This document shows positions 34,439 through 44,034 of a stretch of 64,000 nucleotides of DNA, in pieces; within the stretch, counting starts at the first letter, position 1, and the number at the start of each line of letters is the position of its first letter. The translations under genes and the position numbers were made by a program. The stretch spans positions 311,734 through 375,733 of the forward strand of contig NZ_LMDY01000012.1 of NCBI RefSeq assembly GCF_001425905.1, read 5' to 3'. Under the pieces are notes generated by a model, which saw only the letters and a list, made by a program, of their open reading frames with translations, made no database searches and was not told where the DNA came from. The DNA comes from Methylibium sp. Root1272 (GTDB lineage: Bacteria > Pseudomonadota > Gammaproteobacteria > Burkholderiales > Burkholderiaceae_C).

Positions 34439-35538
34439 GCCGCCGCCCCCATGGCGTCGTCCCAGCGCGCCAGGCGCTGGCGTCGCGGCTCGTAGTACAG
34501 CTCCGAGACGAAGCGCCCGCGCTCGTCGCGGTCGAACTGCACCACCACGTCGACCACGACGCCGAGCAGCCACTTGATCTCGTGCATGCGCAGGCCGCCG
34601 CCGGCGCCGCTCTCGCGGATCATCAGCGCCATCTGCTCGAAAGCCAGCGCGCAGCTGCCGGCATGCACGCTGGTGATGCTGCCGGGGTGTCCGGAGGCCG
34701 CGAGCCGCACGAAGTGGAAGCATTCGTCGCCGCGCACCTCGGCCAGGAAGATGCGGTCCGGCTTCATGCGCAGGCAGGCTTCGAGCAGCGACTTGGCGGT
34801 CACCTTCGCCGTGCCTTGGGCGTCCTTGCTGTAGTACAGGTGGACGACGTTGGGGTGATGCGGCAGCGTCAGCTCGGCGGTGTCCTGGATCGTGATCAGG
34901 CGCTCGTGGCGCGGCACCTCCTCGACCAGGCCCTTCATGAAGGTGGTCTTGCCCGAGCCGGTCTTGCCGCTGACGACGATGGTCTGGTGGCGACGCACCG
35001 CCAAGCGCAGAAAATCGGCCCAGCGGCCGGCCTCCTTCAACGCGAGCAGTTCGCGCTCGAGAGGCAGCAGCTCGCTCGACGCCGCGTGGGTCACCGTGGC
35101 GGTGCGCTCGAACAGGCCGTCACGCTCGAAGTCCTCGAGTCGCTTGATCAGCCCGGAGGGCTTGCGGATCGTGATCGACACCGTGCCGCGCGTGACCGCC
35201 GGCGGGATTGCGAACTGCACCCGCTCGCCGCTTGGCAGCGTGGCCGACAGCAAGGGGCGCTCCGCGTCGATGCGCTGGTCGCCATAGGTCGCCACCGCCG
35301 TGGCCAGCGACAGGCAGCGCTCAAGCGTGAGCTCGGGTGCCGCGGCGGGCGTCCATCCTTGCGCCGTCTCGACCAGCATCCGGCCGGGCTGGTTGACACA
35401 GACCTCGAGCACGCCGGGTGCGTCGAGCTGGGCGCGCAGCGGGCGCAGGAACTCGTTGACCGAGGTCGCGTCACCGGCCCAGGCCGCTGGCGGGCCGTCA
35501 GCGGCCGCGCTCGCGAGGGTGACAGCCTTGTCGCTCAT
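34435..35538 (-). CDS. virB11: VirB11 ATPase
   Basis: 367 residues. Walker A VVSGKTGSGKTTFMKGLVEE (about 175-194), Asp box TIQDTAELTLP, His box region LASGHPGSITSVHAGS and Walker B-like DRIFLAEVRGDE. It is the hexameric hub ATPase that switches the secretion machine between pilus assembly and DNA transfer. Start at 35538 (MSDKAV); a second ATG three codons upstream overlaps virB10. Coupled to virB10 upstream and virD4 downstream. Confidence 0.95.
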   Translation of the reverse strand: MSDKAVTLASAAADGPPAAWAGDATSVNEFLRPLRAQLDAPGVLEVCVNQPGRMLVETAQGWTPAAAPELTLERCLSLATAVATYGDQRIDAERPLLSATLPSGERVQFAIPPAVTRGTVSITIRKPSGLIKRLEDFERDGLFERTATVTHAASSELLPLERELLALKEAGRWADFLRLAVRRHQTIVVSGKTGSGKTTFMKGLVEEVPRHERLITIQDTAELTLPHHPNVVHLYYSKDAQGTAKVTAKSLLEACLRMKPDRIFLAEVRGDECFHFVRLAASGHPGSITSVHAGSCALAFEQMALMIRESGAGGGLRMHEIKWLLGVVVDVVVQFDRDERGRFVSELYYEPRRQRLARWDDAMGAAA

Positions 35539-35543
35539 TGACC

Positions 35544-36938
35544 TCACCGCGCGGTGTCGCGGGCCGTGGGATGCAGCTCGTACACCGACGAGAAGTCCAC
35601 GTCGCGGGCCACGTAGATGCCGACGATGCCGCCCTGGTTCTGGTAGATCAGCGGCGGGATGCCGATGGTGCTGTCGAGCAGCTTCTCTGCGAGCTTGCTG
35701 GTGTTGGCAGTCGTCGAGGGCAGCACGATGGTGTCGGCGCTGCGGTCGTTGGCCTGGTTCTGGATCACGAGCTTGACCGAGTCGTCGATCAGCGACAGCA
35801 GCATCGCGGCGCCGATGCGTTCGCCCCAGCGGTTGTCGACGTAGCCGTCGACGCCGGATTCGCCGAGCGGGCCGGTGCCCGGTGATTCAATGTCGACGGT
35901 CACGCCGTGCGGCGTGCGCAGCCGGGTCCACAACACCGGGATGCGGACCGTGCCCGGCCGGACCGAGGCGATGCGGTACTCGCCGTCCAGATGCGAGCCG
36001 CGCTCGATCAGCAACACGCGGCCGTCGTCGCTGTAGACATTGCGCTGGACCTGGCACCCGACCATGCCCGAGGTCGCGCTGATCACCTTGGTCTTGAGCG
36101 CGCAGGTGAACGCCGTCCCCTTGGACAGGGTCAGGCTGCGGTTGCCGAGCATCGCGGCGACGACCCGCGGCGTGGCGGACCCCTGCATCTGGCCCCCGAA
36201 GAGCCCCCCTGCCGAGGGCACCCCTGCCGGGGGCGGCAGGCCACCCGCAAGGGGGTTCACAAGGGACGCGCCGTCGCCTGCCATCGTCGGCTCACCCTGG
36301 GAAGTCGCTGCGGCGGCCGACGCGTTGAGCGTTGCGAGCAGGCCCTGGAGCTGGCGCTGGTAGTCCTCGAGATTGCGGCGCGTCTGGTCCAGCGGATCGG
36401 CCGGATCCGGTGCCCGTGCGTCGGGCCCTGTCGGGGTTGCGGCGACGGCGGCCTGCTGCCGGCCGGGGGCCTCCGGACGGGTGGACACCAGCAGGACGGG
36501 GGCATCCTCCGGGAGGGTGGGGCGGGTTCCCCCGTTGGCCGGAGATGCCGCTGCTTGACCCGTTCGGCGCACGCCGATCGGCTCTGCGGCCTCGGCCACT
36601 GTCGGCTCAATCGCCGGGATGCGCGGCGGGACAGTCGGTGCAGACGCCGCCTTGGCTGGGACGGCCATGTCGAGCGTGCGCGGCTGGCCCGTCGCAGCAG
36701 CCGGCCGGTCGCGAGTCGGCTGGGCGTCGTCGGCCGGCTTGCCGCTGGACGCGAAGCGCTGGATCGAGAACGCCGACACGGCGATCAGCGAGCCGACGAG
36801 GAGGACGACTGCGACCAGCCCCTTCTTCGACCACGGCGGCCGCGCCGCTTCGGCGACGTTGGGAATGCCCGGCTCGCCCGGCAGCGGCTCGATGCGGTCG
36901 GCCGGCGGGCCGGCGGAGGGCCTCGGATCGTCACTCAT
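35544..36938 (-). CDS. virB10: VirB10 channel protein
   Basis: 464 residues. A cytoplasmic N-terminus and one TM helix (KKGLVAVVLLVGSLIAVSAF, 38-57) are followed by a Pro/Ala-rich periplasmic linker and a C-terminal VirB10/TrbI beta-barrel domain (about 265-460: LSKGTAFTCALKTKVISATS, RGSHLDGEYRIASV, PVLWTRLRTPHGVTVDIESP). It spans both membranes to form the outer core with VirB9. Its start overlaps the virB9 stop region by 8 nt. Confidence 0.94.
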   Translation of the reverse strand: MSDDPRPSAGPPADRIEPLPGEPGIPNVAEAARPPWSKKGLVAVVLLVGSLIAVSAFSIQRFASSGKPADDAQPTRDRPAAATGQPRTLDMAVPAKAASAPTVPPRIPAIEPTVAEAAEPIGVRRTGQAAASPANGGTRPTLPEDAPVLLVSTRPEAPGRQQAAVAATPTGPDARAPDPADPLDQTRRNLEDYQRQLQGLLATLNASAAAATSQGEPTMAGDGASLVNPLAGGLPPPAGVPSAGGLFGGQMQGSATPRVVAAMLGNRSLTLSKGTAFTCALKTKVISATSGMVGCQVQRNVYSDDGRVLLIERGSHLDGEYRIASVRPGTVRIPVLWTRLRTPHGVTVDIESPGTGPLGESGVDGYVDNRWGERIGAAMLLSLIDDSVKLVIQNQANDRSADTIVLPSTTANTSKLAEKLLDSTIGIPPLIYQNQGGIVGIYVARDVDFSSVYELHPTARDTAR

Positions 36939-37860
36939 GGCGGGGCTCCTGCGCGGTTGCCCGGGTCGTCGCCGGCGCCGAGACAGCGTGTTCCGCCCTC
37001 AACGATCGCCGTACGCCCGGCACGGTGGTCGACTCGACGGGCGGCACGCCGTCGATGTCGAAGGCTTCGTTCCACAGACCGACGACGGCCGATCCGGCGC
37101 GCAGCACGAGGCGTCGGCTGACGCGATCGACGACGAGCAGCTCGTCTTCCATCCGCGCGTTGACCAGCGACTCGCCGCCGTCACCGAGCACGTGGAACAC
37201 CGCCGGAATCTCGCGGTTGCCCGGGAAGCGCAGGTAGGTGAACCGACCGTCGTCGAACACCAGTGTCGGCACGATGTCCGCGGAACCCTTGCCCTCGGCG
37301 ATCGAGTAGCTCGTGTTGAGCACCTGGGGTTTGGCCTTGATGCGCTCGGCCACGAGCTCGGCGGCCGTCGGGGCCGGCGCGACCGGAATCGGTCCAGGGC
37401 GCAGCGCCAAGCCGGGATCGCGCAAGGGGTTTGAGGCCAGAGGCCGCTGCGTCGGCGCCCGGACGACCAGGCGGTATACCGCGGGCCTGGGATCACCGTC
37501 GGCCAGCGGCACGAAGCGGAAGGCGTGGGTCCGTCGATCCGTCACGACCGCCAGGTTGTTCGGTGCGGAGGCCGTCGACTTGGGTTTGACGAAGATGTTG
37601 CGACCACCAGGCTGGGTCGCGATGCACCAGGCGGCGTCCGGCTTCGCGCAGTCGCCGCCGAGGCCGGCACCCACCTCGGTGATCGCTTCGTCGGCATCGA
37701 GGACGACATGCGTCACGATGCCGCGCTTGACCGGCACGGTGACGACGGCCTGGGCGTCGTAGCTCACCTCGCGCAGGCGCGGGTCGCTCTGGGCGGCGCC
37801 GGTCGTCGGCCCAAGCAGGGCCGCAGCAGCCAGCAGCGTCGTCGTGCCGGTGGCTTTCAT
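36931..37860 (-). CDS. virB9: VirB9 outer-core protein
   Basis: 309 residues with a Sec signal peptide (MKATGTTTLLAAAALLGPTTGAA). VirB9/TrbG features: DPRLREVSYDAQAVVTVPVK at the mature N-terminus, NNLAVVTDRRTHAFRF, and a C-terminal domain with LVFDDGRFTYLRFPGNREIP and VRRLVLRAG-like region (SRRLVLRAGSAVVGLWNEAF). Partners VirB10 and the OM lipoprotein. ATG 37860 overlaps the virB8 stop. Confidence 0.94.
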   Translation of the reverse strand: MKATGTTTLLAAAALLGPTTGAAQSDPRLREVSYDAQAVVTVPVKRGIVTHVVLDADEAITEVGAGLGGDCAKPDAAWCIATQPGGRNIFVKPKSTASAPNNLAVVTDRRTHAFRFVPLADGDPRPAVYRLVVRAPTQRPLASNPLRDPGLALRPGPIPVAPAPTAAELVAERIKAKPQVLNTSYSIAEGKGSADIVPTLVFDDGRFTYLRFPGNREIPAVFHVLGDGGESLVNARMEDELLVVDRVSRRLVLRAGSAVVGLWNEAFDIDGVPPVESTTVPGVRRSLRAEHAVSAPATTRATAQEPRHE

Positions 37861-38627
37861 GGCTTGGCTCCTGGGACGGTGTTGATCTCGGGGTCGGAGC
37901 GGTAGGCCGTCACCACGAAACCGAAAGGGTTTTCGAGCCGGTCGCGCTCCTTGGCGAGCACCTTGGGCTGGTACTGGTAGACGACGCTGGCAACGTGGCG
38001 CGTCGTGACGTCGGGCAGGTTCCGCTCGGCGAGGCGCACGACCTTGTCGTAGGTGACCGTGGCGTCCGATCGGTTGCCGCTGCGACCGGATGGCGTGAGC
38101 CGGACCCCGACGATCTGGATGCGCCATTCCTCGGCAGCGCCGATCTTCTTCTGCAACGCGCCGTCGCCCTCGAACTGGCGGTTGTAGTCGGCAAACACCG
38201 TTGACGCCGCCATGCGCGCGACCTGGTCGAAGTCGCGCTGCAGGAACATCCAGCTGTAGCCCTCGCGGGCCCGTACGAAGGTCGCGAGGTTGTGCTTGTC
38301 GAGCGCCTCCAGCGGTGGAATCGTCTCGACGGCCAGGCGCTGCTGGATCGTCGTCTCGCCGGTGACGCGGTCGACGACGATCGGCACTTCCACGACGCGG
38401 CGCAGTGGGCCCTGCGCAAAGACGGCCGCGATGCCGAGCAGGCCCAGCATCATGCCGACCCCAGCGACCCACCAGGCGCGGCGCTCCGACCGTTCGAGCA
38501 TCAAGGCCCGATCGACCTCCCAGTTGCGGTTGGCGGCGAGGGCGTCGTCGTCCTCGTCGGTCAAGGGGCGCCGCGGCCATGCGGCGGCTCCGACCGGCGG
38601 GCTGCCGGCCCCGATGACGGCACTCAT
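37857..38627 (-). CDS. virB8: VirB8 inner-membrane assembly protein
   Basis: 256 residues. N-terminal cytoplasmic part, one TM helix (WWVAGVGMMLGLLGIAAVFA, about 51-70), then the NTF2-like periplasmic VirB8 domain (ETIPPLEALDKHNLATFVRA, SWMFLQRDFDQVARMA, VASVVYQYQP, RLENPFGFVV). The ENPFGF-type motif is a VirB8/TrbF hallmark. Coupled to virB9. Confidence 0.94.
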   Translation of the reverse strand: MSAVIGAGSPPVGAAAWPRRPLTDEDDDALAANRNWEVDRALMLERSERRAWWVAGVGMMLGLLGIAAVFAQGPLRRVVEVPIVVDRVTGETTIQQRLAVETIPPLEALDKHNLATFVRAREGYSWMFLQRDFDQVARMAASTVFADYNRQFEGDGALQKKIGAAEEWRIQIVGVRLTPSGRSGNRSDATVTYDKVVRLAERNLPDVTTRHVASVVYQYQPKVLAKERDRLENPFGFVVTAYRSDPEINTVPGAKP

Positions 38628-38639
38628 GGGCGTTCCGCG

Positions 38640-39335
38640 CTAGGGCAGGTAGTCGGCGATGCGACCGGTGCGGCCCAGCATCTCGTACTGCCGCTCGCGG
38701 TCGCGCGAACGGGCGATGCGCTCGTCGCTGTCGGCCAGGCCCTGCAGCATCTGGATCTGGGACACCTCATGCGCCAGCAAGGCGTTTTCGGCGCCGACGC
38801 GGGCCTGGATCTCGAGGATCGACTTCTGATCGGTCGTGGCGTCGATCTGGTCCATCAAGCCTTGAATCTGCGCCAGTCGGCCGGCCGCCGACTTCATCGC
38901 ATCCTGCAGCACGCCCTTGTACTGGTAGGGCTCCGCCAAACTCGCCTGGCACGAACTGCGGCTGCTGCCCGAGAGGTCCATGCAGTTGTAGATCAGCGTC
39001 GCGTCGCGCAGCGCCTTGGCGGTACCCGTCAGGCCGGCGTAGCCTGAGCCGTGGACCGCGTTGACCACCGTGTAGGCCTCGGCCGGAACGTAGTTGCGCA
39101 GCTGCGGGTTGTTGAGGACGTTGCCCAGGTTCCGCACGCCATTGATGCTGGCGAGCTGGTTCTGCAGCTGCGTGATCTGCTGCAGTTGGTTCTGGATCTT
39201 CGTGATGTCGTTGACCACCTGCTGCACGGTCTGCGCGAGGTTGGCCACGTCGATGACCGGAATGCCGCCGGCGTGGGCGCCGCTGGTCGCCAATGCGGTG
39301 AGCAGTGCAGCGGTGATGCGAAGTCGATGCTTCAT
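38640..39335 (-). CDS. virB5: VirB5-like minor pilus protein
   Basis: 231 residues with a Sec signal peptide (MKHRLRITAALLTALATSGAHA). The mature protein is mostly helical with Gln-rich heptads (TQLQNQLASINGVRNLGN) typical of VirB5/TrbJ, which sits at the pilus tip. A conserved-looking Cys pair (YNCMDLSG, SSCQASL) may form a disulfide. Start at 39335 with AGGCTCGC upstream. Lies between virB6 and virB8. Confidence 0.87.
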   Translation of the reverse strand: MKHRLRITAALLTALATSGAHAGGIPVIDVANLAQTVQQVVNDITKIQNQLQQITQLQNQLASINGVRNLGNVLNNPQLRNYVPAEAYTVVNAVHGSGYAGLTGTAKALRDATLIYNCMDLSGSSRSSCQASLAEPYQYKGVLQDAMKSAAGRLAQIQGLMDQIDATTDQKSILEIQARVGAENALLAHEVSQIQMLQGLADSDERIARSRDRERQYEMLGRTGRIADYLP

Positions 39336-39360
39336 GCGAGCCTCCCAGGCGTGGGTTGAA

Positions 39361-40449
39361 TCAGGCGCGGCCTCGAAGGGCAGCGAGCTTGTAGGCGGCG
39401 GTGCGGACGTAGCCATAGCCTTGTCGGGCCATGGCAGTGGTGCCCGTCGCGGCCATCGGCGCGAGGCGGTTTCCGACGGCGGTCGCGGCGCTGCTGACCG
39501 CCCGCGGTAGGCCGGCGCCAGCCCGAATGACGCCCCCGGCCGTCGGCGGCGCAGCGGGGCGTGACAAGGCGGCCGACCTGAGCCCGGCGACCATGAGCGC
39601 GTTCTGGACCATCTGGAAGCCCTGTTGGACCGCGGCGCCACCGGTCAAGGCAGAGGCAAGGGACGGTGCCTGGAAGCAAAGGATCCCCATCAAGACCATG
39701 AGCACGCAGTACCGGATCGCCTCACCCAGCACGTTGAACGTCGCTCCGAGGAACCCACCGCCGCTCTGGATTGCCGCGAACATCTGTTGACCCATGTAGG
39801 CGCTGAGGCCCAATGCGAAGAAAGCGAACCAGGTGAGCACGACCGCGTTCAGCAGCATCGACAGCCAACTGTCGAAGAAGCGGACGGTCGGTCGCCAGGC
39901 CAGGCCGAAGATGAAGAGGGGGCCGATCGCGATGAGGAAGGTCAGGAGCAGCTTAGACAGCGTGACCACGAACAGCGCGATGCACAGGAAGATCACCGAC
40001 CCCATCGAGAAGATCGCCGCGGCAAGCACGAGGTCGAGTCGGAACATGCTCGCGTCCTTCATGATGTCGGCCACTTGCGCGCTTGCATCGTCATTGAATC
40101 GATCCAGCAATGCATACGGCGAGCTGATCGTGGCTGGGTCAGCCGCGGCTGGAAGGAAAGTGGTTGCCACTCCCATGGCCAAGGCGTTGGCTGTCTCAGC
40201 GACGTTCGAGACGTAGAAGCCGGACTGAAGCGCGAAGGTGAGGATGAGCCCGATCTTGAACACCTTCCACAAGAAGGTCGGAACCGACTCGGGAACTTCG
40301 TTTCGCAGGACGGCCCAGCCGTACAAGGCCACCCAGAGAGTCATCGCGGTCAGCACGACGGGGGTCAACGCGCTCATCAACGCGGACACGACGCCGAGCG
40401 CGTAAGTGCTCAGGATCGCATCGAAGCGGGCACCCATCCAAGCAAACAC
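39361..40449 (-). CDS. virB6: VirB6/TrbL polytopic channel protein
   Basis: 362 residues with six or more TM helices in the first 270 residues and a soluble Ala/Arg-rich tail. Family features: WVALYGWAVLRNEV, FLWKVFKIGLILTFALQSGF and a central LLTFLIAIGPLFIFGLAWRP motif (VirB6 'IGP' segment). It forms the inner-membrane DNA path. Placed between the small exported protein and virB5, matching related T4SS operons. Confidence 0.92.
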   Translation of the reverse strand: MFAWMGARFDAILSTYALGVVSALMSALTPVVLTAMTLWVALYGWAVLRNEVPESVPTFLWKVFKIGLILTFALQSGFYVSNVAETANALAMGVATTFLPAAADPATISSPYALLDRFNDDASAQVADIMKDASMFRLDLVLAAAIFSMGSVIFLCIALFVVTLSKLLLTFLIAIGPLFIFGLAWRPTVRFFDSWLSMLLNAVVLTWFAFFALGLSAYMGQQMFAAIQSGGGFLGATFNVLGEAIRYCVLMVLMGILCFQAPSLASALTGGAAVQQGFQMVQNALMVAGLRSAALSRPAAPPTAGGVIRAGAGLPRAVSSAATAVGNRLAPMAATGTTAMARQGYGYVRTAAYKLAALRGRA

Positions 40450-40461
40450 GCGGTGTCTCCT

Positions 40462-40890
40462 TCACTGAACGGCGTCGTACGGCAGGTTCGCCGGCGGCCG
40501 CGCGTGCATGTCGACGCACTTGCTGCCGATGTCCGGGTATTGACACCAAAGCCAGGTCGGACCGCGCTTCGCGATCCAGAGCCGAGACAGCTTCTTTGTT
40601 CCGTAGCTTGATGCACGGCATGTCGTCGGACGCGCAAACGGCTCGGTGCACTCCCGCAAGCCATCGGTCGTCTCGACCATGTGCCACGGCCCGGCGTTGC
40701 AGCCCGCCTCCGCTGCGCATGGGCGTGACTTGGATGCGGGCCCCGCCACCGGAACGGGAGGTAGCTCGACGCGTCTTGATCCGTCCGGCATGACCTTCAC
40801 CGCCTCATTGCCCTTGACGTACTGAGCGGAGGCTGGGGCGGCGGCAAGCGCGCAGAACGTCGCTGCCATGGCGAACTGAAGCAGTTTCAT
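40462..40890 (-). CDS. Small exported Cys-rich protein of the T4SS operon
   Basis: 142 residues with a Sec signal peptide (MKLLQFAMAATFCALAAAPASA). Mature part has at least six cysteines (RPCAAEAGCNAG, LRECTEPFARPTTCRASS, WCQYPDIGSKCV), suggesting disulfide bonding in the periplasm. No family recognised. ATG 40890 overlaps the virB4 stop, and it precedes virB6, a position often held by small periplasmic helper or entry-exclusion proteins. Role unproven. Confidence 0.75.
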   Translation of the reverse strand: MKLLQFAMAATFCALAAAPASAQYVKGNEAVKVMPDGSRRVELPPVPVAGPASKSRPCAAEAGCNAGPWHMVETTDGLRECTEPFARPTTCRASSYGTKKLSRLWIAKRGPTWLWCQYPDIGSKCVDMHARPPANLPYDAVQ

Positions 40891-43373
40891 GCTGCTCTCC
40901 TCGAGTTTCTGGACTTGCGATCCTGAACCTCGCGCAGCAGGACGGGAAGCCACTGAAACGCATCGTCACCATGCCGTGCGCGGATGCCGTCGAGCAGCGC
41001 GACGTTGTCGGTCGTGGCCGACAGCACGGTGATGAAGTCGTCCAACCCGGACAGGTCGAGCTCGCAGATCGCGCTCGCGTGGCCCTGCTTGACCAGGAAG
41101 CGCCTTCCGCCCTGGGAGCCCAGGCTGCGCACGATGTCGAACTCGGCCAGGCTCAACCCGAAGCCTTCGACGTACTCCTCGCGGACCGCTTCAGGGTTGG
41201 CCAGGAAGATCTTGGTCACGCTCTGCTCGATCATGGTCCGGCCGATCGGGTGGCGCAGCACGTCCGACGGGCTTTGCGTGTCGAAGATGCCCAGGCCGTT
41301 CTGCTTGCGGATCGTCTTCTGCTTCTGCTTGGCGAAGTCGCTGAAGATCGGGTGGTCGAGCGCCTTCCAGAACTCCGAGATCACGTAGATCAGCCGCTCG
41401 CCGTTCACCAGCTCTTCCATGAGCTGCAGCAGGTACATCATCACCGGCGTGCGGACCTCAGGCAGGTCCAGAAACTCGGTGGTGTCGAAGCCGATCACCG
41501 GCGCAGCCTGCAGGTCCTGCAGGCGGTCGTCGGCCTGGTCGAACACCCAGCCGAGCGCGCCACCCTGGCACCAGCGGCCGAGCCGCTCGAACAGGCTGTT
41601 CTCGCCGGTCTTGGGCAGGTTCTGCCGCAGCGTCGAGAAGCGCCGCAACGGCGCCGGCATCAATGCGACCGCGCGCACCGCATCGGCGATCGCCCGCTCG
41701 TCGGACGGCAGCAGCGGCAGGGCCGGGGTCTCGAGGCAGGTGCGGACCAGCTGTTCCCAGAACTGCAGGCGCGCCGGCGTCGGCTCGCGTTGCAGTGGGT
41801 TGCAGCCGGTCGGCTGACCGGCTTCGAGCGTGAAGTAGCGGCCACCCAGGGCACGGATCGCGATCTCGCAGCCCCGGTCGAGGTCGAACAGCACCAACCG
41901 CGGCGCAGGCGTCCACTTGCGCGTGAGCGTCAGCAGGAACATCTCCAGCGTCGTCTTGCCGACGCCCGTCGAGCCGATGATCAGCGTGTTGCCCGGCAGC
42001 TTCCGGTCGGCCGAGTCCTCGCCCTCGGGGCTGTGGTGCAGGTTCAGGTAGTAGGGCTGGCCGGACGGCGTGCGCAGCAGCGCCAGGGCCTCGCCCCAGG
42101 GGTTGCCGTCGCGCTTGCCGCGCGCGAAGTTGTGGCCGCTGGCCAGCGCCGCGAAGGCACGCGACGACAGCTTGGCATCGCGTGGCCGCCACTGCCAGTT
42201 GCCCGGCATCTGCGCGAGCCAGGCGGCATCGGCGACCAGGTCCACCGGGGCCATCTGAAGGCTCGACGCCTCGCCGACGGCGCCGATGGCCTGCGCGGCG
42301 CGCCGGCCGGCATCGGCCACGCTGTCGCCGAAAACCACCAGGCTGTAGTGGTACTCGCCCATGCAGAACTGGCCGTCGCCCAGCTCGTTCAGCGCCACGT
42401 CCATCTCGGCCACCTGCGTGGCGACCACGTCGTCGCTGGCGATCAGCTGGTCGCGCTGCAGCTCGAGCGCGGCGATCGCCTCGCGCCGCGGCAGAACCGA
42501 GAAGCTCTGCGTCTCGATGAACTCGCTGGCTTCGTACAGCAGGGCATCGAGGATGCCGGGCTCGACCGCATCGGCGTACTCCTTGATGTCGACCAGCGCG
42601 GCGTAGCGGCGCTGGTCGCCCTGCCGCAACTCCAGCTTGTCGCCGCCGAAGCACAGCCTGGCCGTCGGCAGGCTGCGGTAGAGCGGTCCGGCGGTCGCCG
42701 GGACGGGACGCCAGACGCCGTTGACGAGGTAGCCGAGGAACTCGGCGACTTCCGAGTAGCTGCGGCCACCCTGCCGACGCAGCCCCAGCAGTTCGGGGCC
42801 GAAACCGCGCAGCACCCGGGCGACCAGTGCCGAGCGCTCGTCCATCAGCCGCAGCGCGTCGGCCTGGGCGGCGGCGATGGCCGCGCGCGAGCGCTGTGTC
42901 GGCTGGAGCGCCCGGCTCACCCGCGAGACGTTCGGCCGGTACACCAGCGTCAGGTAGAGCTCGTTGCTCATCATCCGACGTTGACCCAGGCGCGCCTGGT
43001 AGGCGGACGACAGGTCGCGGGCGAAGCCGGGCTCGGCGGGCTCCTGCAGCCGATCCTCGACGACGCGGTGCAGCCGATGCGTCCAGACCGCCCACTGGCC
43101 ACCGGCCAGGTTGCGCAGCAGGCTGCACAGCGCCTCGTGCCGTTCGGCGATAACCTGTTCGTCGGTGCATTCGAAGGGAATGCCATCCAGGCGCCAGACC
43201 CGCAGGTAGTCGCCACCACGGGTGATGACGTCATGGGGACCGACGAGCGACGAGAACGGCACGAAACGCGCCAGCGGGTTCTCGCGCAGCGCCTGCGCCC
43301 AGTAGCGTGGCAGCAGCGGCGCCGGCCGGTGCTTGCGCGCCGCCTTGCGGCTCGATTCAGCGGTGCCAAGCAT
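40887..43373 (-). CDS. virB4: VirB4 ATPase
   Basis: 828 residues from the ATG at 43373, inside virB3. CagE/TrbE/VirB4 N-terminal domain (LREN..ARFVPFSSLVGPHDVI, IPFECTDEQVIAERHEALC). The C-terminal RecA-like ATPase has Walker A IIGSTGVGKTTLEMFLL and the later Walker B region ERLIYVISEFWKALDHP; the usual Asp-Glu of Walker B is ISEF here. It energises pilus biogenesis. Full length for the family. Confidence 0.95.
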   Translation of the reverse strand: MLGTAESSRKAARKHRPAPLLPRYWAQALRENPLARFVPFSSLVGPHDVITRGGDYLRVWRLDGIPFECTDEQVIAERHEALCSLLRNLAGGQWAVWTHRLHRVVEDRLQEPAEPGFARDLSSAYQARLGQRRMMSNELYLTLVYRPNVSRVSRALQPTQRSRAAIAAAQADALRLMDERSALVARVLRGFGPELLGLRRQGGRSYSEVAEFLGYLVNGVWRPVPATAGPLYRSLPTARLCFGGDKLELRQGDQRRYAALVDIKEYADAVEPGILDALLYEASEFIETQSFSVLPRREAIAALELQRDQLIASDDVVATQVAEMDVALNELGDGQFCMGEYHYSLVVFGDSVADAGRRAAQAIGAVGEASSLQMAPVDLVADAAWLAQMPGNWQWRPRDAKLSSRAFAALASGHNFARGKRDGNPWGEALALLRTPSGQPYYLNLHHSPEGEDSADRKLPGNTLIIGSTGVGKTTLEMFLLTLTRKWTPAPRLVLFDLDRGCEIAIRALGGRYFTLEAGQPTGCNPLQREPTPARLQFWEQLVRTCLETPALPLLPSDERAIADAVRAVALMPAPLRRFSTLRQNLPKTGENSLFERLGRWCQGGALGWVFDQADDRLQDLQAAPVIGFDTTEFLDLPEVRTPVMMYLLQLMEELVNGERLIYVISEFWKALDHPIFSDFAKQKQKTIRKQNGLGIFDTQSPSDVLRHPIGRTMIEQSVTKIFLANPEAVREEYVEGFGLSLAEFDIVRSLGSQGGRRFLVKQGHASAICELDLSGLDDFITVLSATTDNVALLDGIRARHGDDAFQWLPVLLREVQDRKSRNSRRAA

Positions 43374-43689
43374 CGTGGGCTCCTCGGTAAGCCATGGGCG
43401 CGTAGCTCCGCGCCTGCCAGAAGCGTCGGTTGCGGTCACACAGCCCGAGCTTCGCAGCGACGAACATCTGCCGGAAGCGCTGGTCGTCGCGCCGCGTCAC
43501 GAAGCGCATCCACAGTAGGACCGGCACGGTTGCCAGCACCACGGCCGCGGCCAGCCAGCCGCTGACCAGGATGCCGCCCCACATCACCAGCAGCATCGCC
43601 GTACCTGCCAGCACGACCAGCGGCACGAGCGGGACGCCCAGCTTCATGGCCGGCCGCGTCGCGCCCTTGTAGATCGCTTCGGCATGCAT
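43357..43689 (-). CDS. virB3: VirB3 inner-membrane protein
   Basis: 110 residues: IYKGATRPAMKLGVPLVPLV then paired TM helices (20-66) and RFRQMFVAAKLGLCDRNRRF. This is the VirB3/TrbD pattern (N-terminal KGATRP motif). It overlaps the virB4 start by 17 nt. Confidence 0.93.
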   Translation of the reverse strand: MHAEAIYKGATRPAMKLGVPLVPLVVLAGTAMLLVMWGGILVSGWLAAAVVLATVPVLLWMRFVTRRDDQRFRQMFVAAKLGLCDRNRRFWQARSYAPMAYRGAHDAWHR

Positions 43690-43699
43690 GGCGGCAGCC

Positions 43700-44002
43700 T
43701 CAGGTGCTCGGCGCGACGATGTAGCTGGCGAACGCCGCGGCGCCGCCGACCAGCGTGCCGCCGATCAGCACGTTCGCGACATCGCTCAGCCGCGCGCCTT
43801 GGAAGATCATCTTGAAGCCGGCCCAGATGATCGCGATCGTCACGACGGCGATCGAGATCGTCACCAGGATGGCGTTGACGTTCGTGACCGTCGTGTTGAC
43901 CCGCTCGAAGCCCTGGGCGCGGGCGACGCCGGACGCGACGACCAGGGTCAAGGCGATCAGCCGGTGCGGCAGCGACGACGGGGCGGGGTGTGGGAATGGC
44001 AT
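43700..44002 (-). CDS. virB2: VirB2 pilin
   Basis: 100 residues from the ATG at 44002. Signal peptide through about residue 30 (VVASGVARAQ), then two hydrophobic segments (AILVTISIAVVTIAIIWAG; LIGGTLVGGAAAFASYIV) separated by FKMIFQGARLSDV. Standard TrbC/VirB2 pilin architecture. The Shine-Dalgarno GGAGACCTCC lies just upstream. Confidence 0.92.
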   Translation of the reverse strand: MPFPHPAPSSLPHRLIALTLVVASGVARAQGFERVNTTVTNVNAILVTISIAVVTIAIIWAGFKMIFQGARLSDVANVLIGGTLVGGAAAFASYIVAPST

Positions 44003-44034
44003 GGAGGTCTCCTCGGAGAGCTGGGCGTGATGCG